A DNA stretch of 64,000 nt from Thermohalobaculum sp039028795 (GTDB taxonomy: Bacteria; Pseudomonadota; Alphaproteobacteria; Rhodobacterales; Rhodobacteraceae). Shown one piece after another: positions 33,487-41,203 of the stretch. Numbering within the stretch: position 1 is the stretch's first letter; each line of letters begins with the position of its first letter. Made by a program: the position numbers and the translations under genes. The stretch lies in assembly GCA_039028795.1 (NCBI GenBank), contig JBCCHJ010000026.1:1-64000 (forward strand), in the 5' to 3' direction. Below the pieces are notes generated by a model. It searched no databases. It saw only the letters and a list, made by a program, of their open reading frames with translations, and was not told where the DNA came from.

Positions 33487-33798
33487 ATGTCAAATCAGGA
33501 ATCCGTCTTCGAGGCGCTAAGCTCTACCACGCGGCGGCGCATCCTGGCCTATATCGCGGACGGCCCCCTGACCGCTGGCCAGATCGCGAGCCGTTTTGAC
33601 ATGTCTCAGCCCGCGGTTTCGAAGCATCTGACAGTGCTGAAATCCGCTGGTCTGGTATGGACCCGGCGCGAAGGTCAGTTCGTGAAATACGGGATGGAAA
33701 GAGACACCCTTGCGGGCACCCTGGCGGGGTTTTTGCAAGAGGTCTGTCCGCCGTCCCGGGCCTTGCGCAAAGAGCGGAAGACCGAACAGGAAAGCTGA
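33487..33798 (+). CDS. ArsR/SdpR-family transcriptional regulator
   Basis: A 103-residue winged-helix repressor. SVFEALSSTTRRRILAYI is the conserved N-terminal helix, LTAGQIASRFDMSQPAVSKHLTVLKSAGLV is the helix-turn-helix (recognition helix QPAVSKHLTVL), and VWTRREGQFVKYGM is the wing. It has no Cys-based metal site (ELCVCDL motif absent), so it fits the SdpR-like subgroup rather than arsenic sensors. It is divergent from the desaturase operon and probably represses it and itself through the palindrome at 33459-33478. Confidence 0.88.
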   Translation: MSNQESVFEALSSTTRRRILAYIADGPLTAGQIASRFDMSQPAVSKHLTVLKSAGLVWTRREGQFVKYGMERDTLAGTLAGFLQEVCPPSRALRKERKTEQES

Positions 33799-33816
33799 TG
33801 CGACCAGCGGGCCGTT

Positions 33817-35232
33817 TTACTGTGCGGCCTCGGTTTTCCGTTCTGATGGCCGGCGCAGATGCCATCGCGCCAGGGTGAAAGCCATCACTGCGCAAAGGAC
33901 TGCGGTGCCCAGCTTTGCATCGGCGAAGAAAGTATCTGGACCGAACGAGCTTTTGCGGATCAGGATCATAACCCCGGCGGTTAAAGTCCAACCGAGCGCC
34001 ATCAGGATCACAATCCCCGGTCGGATGCGTGCGCCCGGGAGAGCCGCGGCAAATAGCAGGACCAGGCTGACAATGGCAACGACCTGCACTGCCTCGGCAT
34101 CCGCATCGCAGGGGCTATAAACTGTGGCTGTGACACAGGCCGCCGGATTGGTTTGCAGCGTTTGAACCAATGCCATGACCGAGGCCCCGTCCTCCTGTCC
34201 AAATCCATGATTAAGCAGAAAAACGCCTATGCTGGACGCCAGGAAGACAGAGGCTCCGGCACCGGCAATGTGGCCAAGTTCGAGCTTCAGACTGCGTTGC
34301 TGAGGCCATAACAGTCCCGTGCACATGGCCGCCAGTTTTGCGGATGACAGGAACGCGGCAACAAGGCCAGAGCTTTGAACGTCGCCCGGCGCGCCCGTAT
34401 TGCCGGCCAGGAAGGCGATCAGCTCGACAGCCATATAGGCGCACAGGCCAATGGCAACCGACAGAGGGATCTGCGACCGCGCCAGAGGCAGATATGACAG
34501 CGCTGCCAGCATCGTGCCATATGCGAGAATCGCCACTTGCAGGGCGGTGGCGAAGTTTCCGGACATATGGATGCCGGTCGGCGTTGCGAGCGCTTCCATC
34601 ATTTGAATTTCGGACAGCGCGGCCCCGGTGTGGGTGGCCAGATCGCCGATCGCGCGCTGCGTTTGTTGGATGGATTCGAAAAGCCCGTGGAACATGACAA
34701 AGAGCGACTGCAGCGTCAGGCCCAGGGTCGCAGCCAGAACCCCCGCGATCAGCATGATCCAGGCCGCCCGCAATGCGCTTTGGTCGCGCAGGCGGTCGAC
34801 CAACTCGGTGAGGCTGCCTTTGAACCGGTCTGGCCTAAGTTCGACGGCGTTTTGTTCGGTCAGAGTGCGCAGATCCAGCGGCAATTCCTCGGGCGATGGC
34901 ATCTGGGCATTGCTGACCAGCACGGGGATCACGGTGGCTGGGTGTGACAGAGCCGTGCGAATCTCGCGCCGCACCCAATCTTCGGGCTCTTCGATCCGGG
35001 CAATCCCGGTTTCCGGGTTCTTCATCAGCCAGTCCGGGCCGATGATGACCAGAACGTGGGTCGAGGTGTTGATGTTGGTCAGGATCTCGGCGGGGAAGGA
35101 TTTTCCTGGCTCGATCGTTTCGGTGTCGAAGAAGACCGAGCTGTCGCCAAACTCGTCGACCAGTTCGTCAGCGATGCGCACTGCGGCCTCGCGGGAGTCG
35201 CTGCGGCGGTAGGAGACGAAGACCTTCGGCAT
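33817..35232 (-). CDS. TIR domain protein with multi-pass membrane region
   Basis: A 471-residue protein. The N-terminal ~145 residues form a bacterial TIR domain: KVFVSYRRSDSREAA (box 1), SVFFDTETIEPGKSFPAEI (box 2), VLVIIGPDWL, and DWVRREIRTAL with Glu90 in the position of the catalytic Glu of NAD-cleaving TIRs. From ~155 on there are about seven or eight hydrophobic helices. Neighbours on the same strand are the GHNQGP protein (21 bp upstream), a DUF1326 and a DUF2182 protein. Such TIR-membrane fusions may be immune effectors or signalling NADases; neither activity is demonstrated here. Confidence 0.8.
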   Translation of the reverse strand: MPKVFVSYRRSDSREAAVRIADELVDEFGDSSVFFDTETIEPGKSFPAEILTNINTSTHVLVIIGPDWLMKNPETGIARIEEPEDWVRREIRTALSHPATVIPVLVSNAQMPSPEELPLDLRTLTEQNAVELRPDRFKGSLTELVDRLRDQSALRAAWIMLIAGVLAATLGLTLQSLFVMFHGLFESIQQTQRAIGDLATHTGAALSEIQMMEALATPTGIHMSGNFATALQVAILAYGTMLAALSYLPLARSQIPLSVAIGLCAYMAVELIAFLAGNTGAPGDVQSSGLVAAFLSSAKLAAMCTGLLWPQQRSLKLELGHIAGAGASVFLASSIGVFLLNHGFGQEDGASVMALVQTLQTNPAACVTATVYSPCDADAEAVQVVAIVSLVLLFAAALPGARIRPGIVILMALGWTLTAGVMILIRKSSFGPDTFFADAKLGTAVLCAVMAFTLARWHLRRPSERKTEAAQ

Positions 35233-35253
35233 GGGTGTTTCGGGCGCGCGCGC

Positions 35254-35880
35254 CTAGCGGTGGCCTGGGAAGTAACTTTCGGCGGGCAGGAACTTCGCCA
35301 GCCGGGCGGCATCGGCCCAATCGCGTTCATGGGCGCGGGTGCCGACCATGACGATCGTGTCACTGGGCAGCTTCAGCGGATCCAATGCTGCGCGGATTGC
35401 TGCGCGGCCGGCGGTCCATGGCGCCGTGGCCGGATCGGGCAGGGCGGTTGTTCCGGCAATGGCCAGATGGTGTTCAATGGCCAGATGCCTGGCGACATGG
35501 TTGAGATCGGCGGGTTGGTCTGCGGCCAGAAGATGCCGGGCTTTGACCTCTGACAGTTTCGCCGCCACCGGGGCGGGCAGGTCGATGGATTTTTCCAGCC
35601 GCAGCCCCAAGGCATCGCAGGTGAACAGGAACCCGACGATGTCTCGACCGGTTCCCAGTAGGATCGACGCATAGGCGGGGTATTCCAGGCCCAGCTCTTT
35701 CGCCCGCGCGACGCGGCGGCGGATCACCTCCAAAGGCAGGCGCGGCAATAGCTGTTTGCGGGCGCGGGTCCAGACATGTTTGCGCCAGCTATGGCCGGTG
35801 TCCAGCGGCGGGCCCTGATTGTGCCCGATGCCGGGCAGGCGTTCGCCCGTCAGCGCGGTGATGGGCGATTTCGGGATCAT
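35254..35880 (-). CDS. Uncharacterised protein with N-terminal GHNQGP motif
   Basis: A 208-residue cytosolic protein, no recognised domain. Near the N-terminus is LTGERLPGIGHNQGPPLD, a GHNQGP motif that recurs at the start of otherwise unrelated alphaproteobacterial proteins. The central part is helical (ARKQLLPRLPLEVIRRRVARAKE, RDIVGFLFTCDALGLRLEKS), and the second half has HVARHLAIEHHLAI and DTIVMVGTRAHERDW. The ATG at 35880 overlaps the stop of the DUF1326 gene by 4 bp, which fixes the start and implies co-transcription. The TIR gene follows after 21 bp. Confidence 0.6.
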   Translation of the reverse strand: MIPKSPITALTGERLPGIGHNQGPPLDTGHSWRKHVWTRARKQLLPRLPLEVIRRRVARAKELGLEYPAYASILLGTGRDIVGFLFTCDALGLRLEKSIDLPAPVAAKLSEVKARHLLAADQPADLNHVARHLAIEHHLAIAGTTALPDPATAPWTAGRAAIRAALDPLKLPSDTIVMVGTRAHERDWADAARLAKFLPAESYFPGHR

Positions 35881-36599
35881 CCGCGCCACGCGATCGGGCA
35901 AAGTTCGGCCGAGCATTCGTCGAAGGACCAGACCCGGCCGAAATCGCGCAACTTGGATTTCAGGCCCTTGGCGACGATGACGGTCGGGCCCATCCAGTAG
36001 GATGTATTCTCGATGGTCACGGGCTCGCCCTTCTTGGCGCCCACGATCGGCTGGATCGAGGCGAGGATCGCCTTGCCTGCGCGCAGGTGCCGGATATCGC
36101 CTTCGGTCTCGTAATCGACAGGCACTCGTTGCGTGCCCAGGAATTCTGCCACAAGCAGCCGGAAGAGCCCCGTCGTGCCGCCGGCCTGGCCGCTGAGGAT
36201 CATTTCCAGCGCGGTGACCTGGGCGGCGTTGGCGCGTTCATCGACATAGAGGCCGACCTTCCAGCCGCCCTCGCCCATGCGGCCGGGAATGTCCAGCAGC
36301 ATGGCGACGTTCAATCCGCCGAGTGGCACGCCGTCTTTATGGCCGCTGTCGATGCGGATGCCGACCCAGGCCTGGCAGTATCCGTGGGTTGGCGCGGCGG
36401 CGCCCAAGGACACCACGCAGGGGCAAAAGAGATCGCACGAACAGTTCAGTGCCAGCTCGCCATTGATCGCCCAGCCCTTTTCGTCGACAGGCACCAGATC
36501 GGTCCCGGTGCCCGGCAGCTTGGCAGTGATGCCAGCCGCGGCCAGACGGTCCGACTTGCGCGCCTTGCGCGTTGTTTTCTTCTTGGGCGCTTTTGCCAT
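35877..36599 (-). CDS. DUF1326 domain protein
   Basis: A 240-residue protein. A Lys/Arg-rich N-terminus (KKKTTRKARK) precedes the DUF1326 domain, which begins at WAINGELALNCSCDLFCPCVV with the family's Cys-x-Cys-x-x-x-Cys-x-Cys cluster, continues with GYCQAWVGIRIDSGHKDGV and LNVAMLLDIPGRMGEGGW, and ends with FDECSAELCPI. The function is unknown; the Cys cluster suggests metal binding. DUF1326 genes commonly sit beside DUF2182 genes, as here (12 bp apart), suggesting a joint role in metal handling. Confidence 0.85.
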   Translation of the reverse strand: MAKAPKKKTTRKARKSDRLAAAGITAKLPGTGTDLVPVDEKGWAINGELALNCSCDLFCPCVVSLGAAAPTHGYCQAWVGIRIDSGHKDGVPLGGLNVAMLLDIPGRMGEGGWKVGLYVDERANAAQVTALEMILSGQAGGTTGLFRLLVAEFLGTQRVPVDYETEGDIRHLRAGKAILASIQPIVGAKKGEPVTIENTSYWMGPTVIVAKGLKSKLRDFGRVWSFDECSAELCPIAWRG

Positions 36600-36611
36600 G
36601 TGGGCGTTTCC

Positions 36612-37619
36612 TCAGATGAATTCTCGGGCGATAGTGACCGCTCCGGTCACGATCATCAAGGCCCCTGCGATACGGCCCCAGATCTCTGCCCGGGGCACTA
36701 TTTTTTCGGCGATCAGGTAGAGCGCGATGACGGCCATCCAGAGAACGTTCATCGCGCCGTAGACGAACATCAGCCCCATCAGCGCGACGCAGCAGCCCAG
36801 ACAGTAAATGCCGTGCGTGAAGCCAACGGGGTAGGCGCCTTTGAGGCCCTCTTTCCAATGCTGCATCAGATAGGCCAGCGGGTGGCGGCAATGGGCCAGG
36901 CAGAACTCTTTGACCTGGGTGAACTGATAGATGCCTGCGAAGATCAGCAAGGCACCCGCCGCCAGAGGCAAGGCCAGTGTGCCGCCCATGGTGAAGAACT
37001 CGGAGGCGCGCAGGGTCAGTTGGCCGAGGGCCGCGACAATCGAGAAGCCGAACCACAACGTGAGATAGCCGAAGGTGAAGACGGTGATGCGGAGCGCGAG
37101 CCGCAGGCCGCTGTCTTCCTTGGCCGATAGCCCGGCATAGATGGCCACCACGGGTGCCATCGACGGCAGCATCATCGCCGCCATCATCAGGATCCACATT
37201 GCTGTGGTGGTGGCAATGGTGGCAAAGCTCCAATCCGTGGGGTCCATAGACATTCCGGGCATGTCCATTGCCATGCCATCCATCTTCACGCCATCCATCG
37301 GCATGCCTTCCATGGGCATGCCTTCCATGGGCATGGACTGTTCAGCGCCATCAGCCGTTGGCATTGTCTTTGCCGCGCCGTCGCCCATGGTCATGGCGTC
37401 ACCCTGGGGCATTTCCATGTTCATGCCGCCCGACCCGTCCATTTCGCCGGTTGGCATGTCCATGCTGCCCGCATCCATTTTGTCCATGCCAGGCATTGCC
37501 ATCATGCCGGACATGGTCTGCCAGGTTGCAAGCCACAAAGCGGCCGAGACCAGTGCCACGACCAGCACCGTCACGACCCTTGGGTCATCGGCGTAGCGCG
37601 AGATCAGGCGGGCGCTCAT
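36612..37619 (-). CDS. DUF2182 membrane protein with Met-rich periplasmic loop
   Basis: A 335-residue integral-membrane protein. After a first helix (VVTVLVVALVSAALWLATW) comes a ~95-residue loop holding about 27 Met, with Met-Asp, Met-Pro and Met-Glu-Gly repeats, of the kind that binds Cu(I). The DUF2182 core follows: TAMWILMMAAMMLPSMAPV, FTFGYLTLWFGFS, FCLAHCRHPLAYLMQHW, GFTHGIYCLGCCVALM. The core motifs with Met/His/Cys are family hallmarks. A loop-encoding 15-bp unit is tandemly repeated at 37301-37330. It heads a run with DUF1326, the GHNQGP protein and TIR. Copper handling is inferred. Confidence 0.85.
   Translation of the reverse strand: MSARLISRYADDPRVVTVLVVALVSAALWLATWQTMSGMMAMPGMDKMDAGSMDMPTGEMDGSGGMNMEMPQGDAMTMGDGAAKTMPTADGAEQSMPMEGMPMEGMPMDGVKMDGMAMDMPGMSMDPTDWSFATIATTTAMWILMMAAMMLPSMAPVVAIYAGLSAKEDSGLRLALRITVFTFGYLTLWFGFSIVAALGQLTLRASEFFTMGGTLALPLAAGALLIFAGIYQFTQVKEFCLAHCRHPLAYLMQHWKEGLKGAYPVGFTHGIYCLGCCVALMGLMFVYGAMNVLWMAVIALYLIAEKIVPRAEIWGRIAGALMIVTGAVTIAREFI
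37301..37330. repeat. 15-bp tandem repeat in the Met-rich loop
   Basis: Two perfect adjacent copies of GCATGCCTTCCATGG (37301-37315, 37316-37330) followed by a partial third. On the coding strand they encode the repeated Met-Pro-Met-Glu-Gly pentapeptide of the DUF2182 loop. The in-frame unit indicates that the loop can lengthen by slippage. Confidence 0.85.
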
Positions 37620-37760
37620 CGGAGGGGGGCTTCTTCAGGGTGCATTTAACAGTTCGATTGTGTTGTTCACGACTTGCCTTCAAGCGCATGATCTGACAGT
37701 TGTCAATCCGAACCGGCGGCAGGCCGTCGGAATTAACAATCCGACATGAAGGAGAGACCG

Positions 37761-38753
37761 ATGTCATTTCGCGCGCTGGTCGTCAATAAGGACGACGATG
37801 GTCCCGTCACGCAAGCCATTCAAGACCTGGAAGTGGACCAGTTGCCCGAGGCCGATGTCACCGTCTCGGTCGAGTATTCGACGCTGAACTACAAAGACGG
37901 ACTTTGCATCACCGGATCCGGCGGATTGGTGCGGACATTTCCGCATGTGCCGGGCATAGATTTTGCCGGTACGGTCGAGGCATCAGACTCGGACCAGTTT
38001 ACCCCGGGCGATAAGGTTGTTTTGACCGGCTGGCGTGTCGGCGAGGTTTGGTGGGGCGGCTATTCGCAAAAGGCGCGGGTCAAGTCGGAATGGCTGACAC
38101 CGTTGCCGGGCGGTATCGACACGCGCCAGGCGATGGCGGTGGGCACTGCGGGCTTTACGTCGATGCTGGCGGTGATGGCCCTGGAGAACCACGGCATGAC
38201 CCCATCCGACGGCCCGGTGCTGGTGACCGGCGCTGCGGGGGGTGTGGGCTCCGTCGCGACGGCGATCCTGGCCAATCTGGGCTACGAGGTCGCCGCCGTG
38301 ACCGGCCGGCCCGAGACAGCAGATTACCTGAAGGATCTGGGTGCGACGACGATTGTGCCAAGGGAAGATCTGGACGAGGCGCCTTCGCGGCCTTTGGACA
38401 AGGAAATGTGGGCAGGCTGCGTTGATGCCGTGGGCGGCGATATGCTGGCCCGAGTTCTGACTCAGATGAAGTATGGCACGTCGGTGGCCGCCGTCGGCCT
38501 GGCAGGCGGCGCCAAGTTGCCGGCGACCGTGGTGCCGTTCCTGCTGCGCGGCGTGAACCTGTTGGGGATTGATTCCGTCATGCAGCCGCAGATGAACCGG
38601 GTTCCGGCCTGGCAACGCATTGCCCGTGACTTGCCGATGGAGAAGCTGGAGTCGATGATTTCGATGGCCAAGCTGGAAGATCTGGTCGAGATGGGTCCGT
38701 CGATACTGAAGGGCCAGGTCAAGGGCCGCGTGGTTGTCGATGTGAACGCATAA
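37761..38753 (+). CDS. acuI: Acryloyl-CoA reductase AcuI (MDR family)
   Basis: NADPH-dependent medium-chain reductase converting acryloyl-CoA to propionyl-CoA, which detoxifies acrylate from DMSP catabolism. It has 330 residues; EYSTLNYKDGLCITGSGGLV, FPHVPGIDFAGTV and GWRVGEVWWGGYSQ are typical of the AcuI/YhdH group, the Rossmann motif is VTGAAGGVGSVA and there is no zinc-site Cys set. AFT-type variants (VGTAGFTSMLAV) also fit. The ATG at 37761 follows AAGGAGAG; an ATG five codons earlier would overlap that site. It stands alone; dmdA, often adjacent in roseobacters, is absent here, although a DmdA-like gene lies at 5 kb. Confidence 0.85.
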   Translation: MSFRALVVNKDDDGPVTQAIQDLEVDQLPEADVTVSVEYSTLNYKDGLCITGSGGLVRTFPHVPGIDFAGTVEASDSDQFTPGDKVVLTGWRVGEVWWGGYSQKARVKSEWLTPLPGGIDTRQAMAVGTAGFTSMLAVMALENHGMTPSDGPVLVTGAAGGVGSVATAILANLGYEVAAVTGRPETADYLKDLGATTIVPREDLDEAPSRPLDKEMWAGCVDAVGGDMLARVLTQMKYGTSVAAVGLAGGAKLPATVVPFLLRGVNLLGIDSVMQPQMNRVPAWQRIARDLPMEKLESMISMAKLEDLVEMGPSILKGQVKGRVVVDVNA

Positions 38754-38754
38754 T

Positions 38755-38831
38755 GGGCCGCGCGCTCCCCATGTGAGGATTGCGCGGGGGAGGCCGGTGC
38801 CAGGAATACCCACCCACCCCGCGCGCGGCCC
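38755..38831. repeat. Long inverted repeat with nested hairpin after acuI
   Basis: Perfect 11-bp arms GGGCCGCGCGC (38755-38765) and GCGCGCGGCCC (38821-38831) enclose 55 bp that contain a further TCCCC/GGGGA pairing. It begins 2 bp after the acuI stop and ends 33 bp before the next gene. No T-tract follows, so it could be a factor-dependent terminator, a repeat element or an mRNA-stabilising structure. Confidence 0.55.
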
Positions 38832-38864
38832 GTGGCGGGCGGTGCGCTTTGAACGGGATTTGTG

Positions 38865-40058
38865 ATGGCCTTTGATGTCGATTTCGTCCGGGATCAGTTC
38901 CCGGCATTTGCCGAGCCGTCCTTGGATGGCTGGGCTTTCTTTGAAAACGCCGGCGGATCCTATCCTTGCCGCCAGGTCGTTGACCGGCTGATGGATGCCT
39001 ATCAGTCGAAGAAGGTGCAGCCCTATTGGAACTTCCCGGCATCGCATGACCTGGGCGCGATGATGGATGAAAGCCGGGTGCGGCTGGCTGCGATGATGGG
39101 CGTGGCGGAGGACGAGATTCACTTCGGGCCTTCGACCTCGCAGAACACCTATGTTCTGGCGCAGGCCGTCAGGATGGGAATGCCGAAGGGCGAGATCGTC
39201 GTCACGGACCAGGATCACGAGGCGAATTCCGGCGTCTGGCGGCGGCTGGCCGCCGATGGCTTCACGATCCGCGAATGGTCGCTGGATCCTAACACCGGGC
39301 ATCTGGACCCCGCGGATCTGGATGATCTGTTAACGGATCAGACGCGTGTGGTGTGCGTGCCGCATGCCTCGAACATCGTGGCTGAGATCAATCCGGTGTC
39401 CGAGATTGCCGCCAAAGCGCGCGCGGCCGGGGCGATTTCCGTGGTCGATGGCGTGTCTTATGCGCCGCACGGCATCCCTGATGTCGATGCCTTGGGGGCG
39501 GATGTCTATATGTTCTCTGCCTACAAGACCCATGGGCCGCATCAGGGGGTGATGACCGTGCGGCACGGCGCTGCCGAGCGGCTGGAGCCGCAGACTCACT
39601 TCTTTAATCGGGCGCTGCCGAAGACGTGGTTCACACCGGCCGGTCCGGATCATGCGCAGATCGCTGCGCTGGCGGGGATGGCCGATTATGCCGACGCATT
39701 GTCGGATCAGCATGGCGGGGCGTCGGCGCATGATGTGATGCGTGGGCGCGAGATCGCGCTGATGGCGCCGCTGATGGATTGGCTGCGCGGGCGCAATGAT
39801 GTGCGACTGTTGGGGCCATCAGATCCGGTGCGCCGTGCCCCGACAATCTCGCTGGTGCATGCGCGGCCCGGGGAAGAGCTGGCGGATGAACTGGCCGCGC
39901 ATAAGATCATGGCGGGCGGCGGATGCTTTTATTCCGACCGCTGCGTTGCGGCGCAGGGTGTCGACGTTGAGCATGGTGTGCTGCGGGTATCGTTCTTGCA
40001 CTACACCACCGAGGCCGAGATCCAGCAGCTGATCGAGGCGCTGGACCAGGTTCTGTGA
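38865..40058 (+). CDS. Class V aminotransferase / cysteine desulfurase-like protein
   Basis: A 397-residue PLP-dependent enzyme of the cysteine desulfurase-like family. Features: FFENAGGSYPCRQVVDRL, FGPSTSQNTYVLAQAVR (phosphate-binding), TDQDHEANSGVW, VVCVPHASNIVAEINPV, VVDGVSYAPHGIPDV (Asp for the PLP nitrogen), and MFSAYKTHGPHQGV with the Schiff-base Lys. The desulfurase catalytic Cys loop near the C-terminus reads GGGCFYSDR, so desulfurase activity is possible, but this subgroup is mostly uncharacterised. GTGA overlap couples it to the GNAT gene and then rsmD. Confidence 0.85.
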   Translation: MAFDVDFVRDQFPAFAEPSLDGWAFFENAGGSYPCRQVVDRLMDAYQSKKVQPYWNFPASHDLGAMMDESRVRLAAMMGVAEDEIHFGPSTSQNTYVLAQAVRMGMPKGEIVVTDQDHEANSGVWRRLAADGFTIREWSLDPNTGHLDPADLDDLLTDQTRVVCVPHASNIVAEINPVSEIAAKARAAGAISVVDGVSYAPHGIPDVDALGADVYMFSAYKTHGPHQGVMTVRHGAAERLEPQTHFFNRALPKTWFTPAGPDHAQIAALAGMADYADALSDQHGGASAHDVMRGREIALMAPLMDWLRGRNDVRLLGPSDPVRRAPTISLVHARPGEELADELAAHKIMAGGGCFYSDRCVAAQGVDVEHGVLRVSFLHYTTEAEIQQLIEALDQVL

Positions 40059-40495
40059 TCCGGCCGGCAAGGCCGGAGGATGCGGCAGCGGTCGAGCGGA
40101 TTGTTGCCGAGGCCTACGCACCGTTGGCCGCGCGCATGGACAAGCCACCGGCGCCGATGCTGGATGACTATCCCGCGCGCATCGCCGAGGGCGTGGTTGA
40201 TGTCTTTGACCGGGATGGCGCGGTTCTGGGGATGATCATTCTGGTGGATCAGCCAGGGGCGCTGATGTTGGAGAATGTGGCCGTTGCGTCCGAGGCCCGT
40301 GGCCAGGGAGTTGGTGGGCGTCTGATCGCCCATGCCGAGGATGTCGCCCGGAGCCGGGGGTTTGAGCGCATTCGGCTTTATACCCATGCGACCATGGTGG
40401 AAAATCAGGCGATGTACCGGCACTTGGGATTTGCCGAGATCGGACGGGGCGAAGATGAAGGCTATGACCGCGTGCAGTTCGAGAAACGCCTGTGA
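40055..40495 (+). CDS. GNAT family N-acetyltransferase
   Basis: A 146-residue single-domain acetyltransferase. RPARPEDAAAVERIVAEAY opens the fold, GALMLENVAVASEARGQGVGGRLIAHA is the acetyl-CoA pyrophosphate-binding motif (R-x-x-G-x-G/A), and IRLYTHATMVENQAMYRHLGF is the C-terminal strand and helix. It starts at a GTG overlapping the aminotransferase stop and ends overlapping the rsmD GTG start, so all three are co-translated. The substrate is unknown. Confidence 0.88.
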   Translation: MIRPARPEDAAAVERIVAEAYAPLAARMDKPPAPMLDDYPARIAEGVVDVFDRDGAVLGMIILVDQPGALMLENVAVASEARGQGVGGRLIAHAEDVARSRGFERIRLYTHATMVENQAMYRHLGFAEIGRGEDEGYDRVQFEKRL

Positions 40496-41082
40496 GGATC
40501 ATCGGCGGACGGCTCAAGGGCACCCGTCTGGCGGCGCCCGGTGCTCAGGGCGGCGGCAAGGCGCATCTGCGTCCGACCTCGGACCGGGTCCGGGAATCGA
40601 TCTTTAATCTCCTGGCCCATGGGGACTATCCAGCTATTGAAGGCATGCGGGTGCTGGACCTATTCGCAGGCACCGGGGCGCTGGGTCTGGAGGCGCTGTC
40701 GCGCGGGGCGGCCTGGGCCGTCTTTATCGATGACGGTCCGGCGGCGCGCGGCCTGATCCGCCAGAACATCGAGACATTGCAGGTAATTGGTCAGACCAAG
40801 CTTTGGCGCCGGGATGCAACCAGGCTGGGGCCATGCCGCGGAGCCGCGTTCGATCTGGTGTTTGCAGATCCGCCCTATGGATCGGATCTTGGGATGCGGG
40901 CCTTGGCCTCGGCTTTGGCCGGGGGCTGGGTTGCGCCCGGCGCGGTGATTGTCCTGGAACAGGCCGCCGAGGATGCGTTTGAAGCGCTGGCTGGGATCAC
41001 GCTGGTCGATGAACGGACCTATGGCGAGACATCTGTCCGGGTCTGTCGCGCCGCCGGGTCAGAGGACCCGGTCTACACATAA
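40492..41082 (+). CDS. rsmD: 16S rRNA (guanine966-N2)-methyltransferase RsmD
   Basis: Methylates G966 of 16S rRNA using SAM. It is 196 residues: MRIIGGRLKGTRLAAP, LRPTSDRVRESIFNLLAH, motif I VLDLFAGTGALGLEALSRGA and the catalytic FADPPYG (125-130). The GTG start overlaps the GNAT stop by 4 bp. The last residues (GSEDPVYT) are encoded by the dispersed hairpin repeat at 41053-41078, which seems to have replaced or extended the native end. Confidence 0.93.
   Translation: MRIIGGRLKGTRLAAPGAQGGGKAHLRPTSDRVRESIFNLLAHGDYPAIEGMRVLDLFAGTGALGLEALSRGAAWAVFIDDGPAARGLIRQNIETLQVIGQTKLWRRDATRLGPCRGAAFDLVFADPPYGSDLGMRALASALAGGWVAPGAVIVLEQAAEDAFEALAGITLVDERTYGETSVRVCRAAGSEDPVYT
41053..41078 (+). repeat. Dispersed hairpin repeat, copy 2, inside the rsmD 3' end
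   Basis: CCGGGTC-AGAG-GACCCGG hairpin followed by TCTACAC, 24/26 identical to 31168-31193. It lies in frame at the end of rsmD, with the stop codon 2 bp beyond. Confidence 0.75.
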
Positions 41083-41203
41083 CAGGACCCTGCCTTCCTT
41101 TGCCCCGGTGTCCCCTGATGCTGTGCTGTGCAAAACAGGTGGGCTTTGTGGTCAGGACAAGCTACATGAGCCTCAACTATAACGCGACAGAAGGAGCCCT
41201 GCC

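Noticed and set aside
37983..39302. 439-codon open frame antisense to acuI and the aminotransferase gene
   Set aside because: It is a mirror of GC-rich coding sequence on the other strand; the plus strand shows clear family motifs, and this frame has no ribosome site or recognisable domain.
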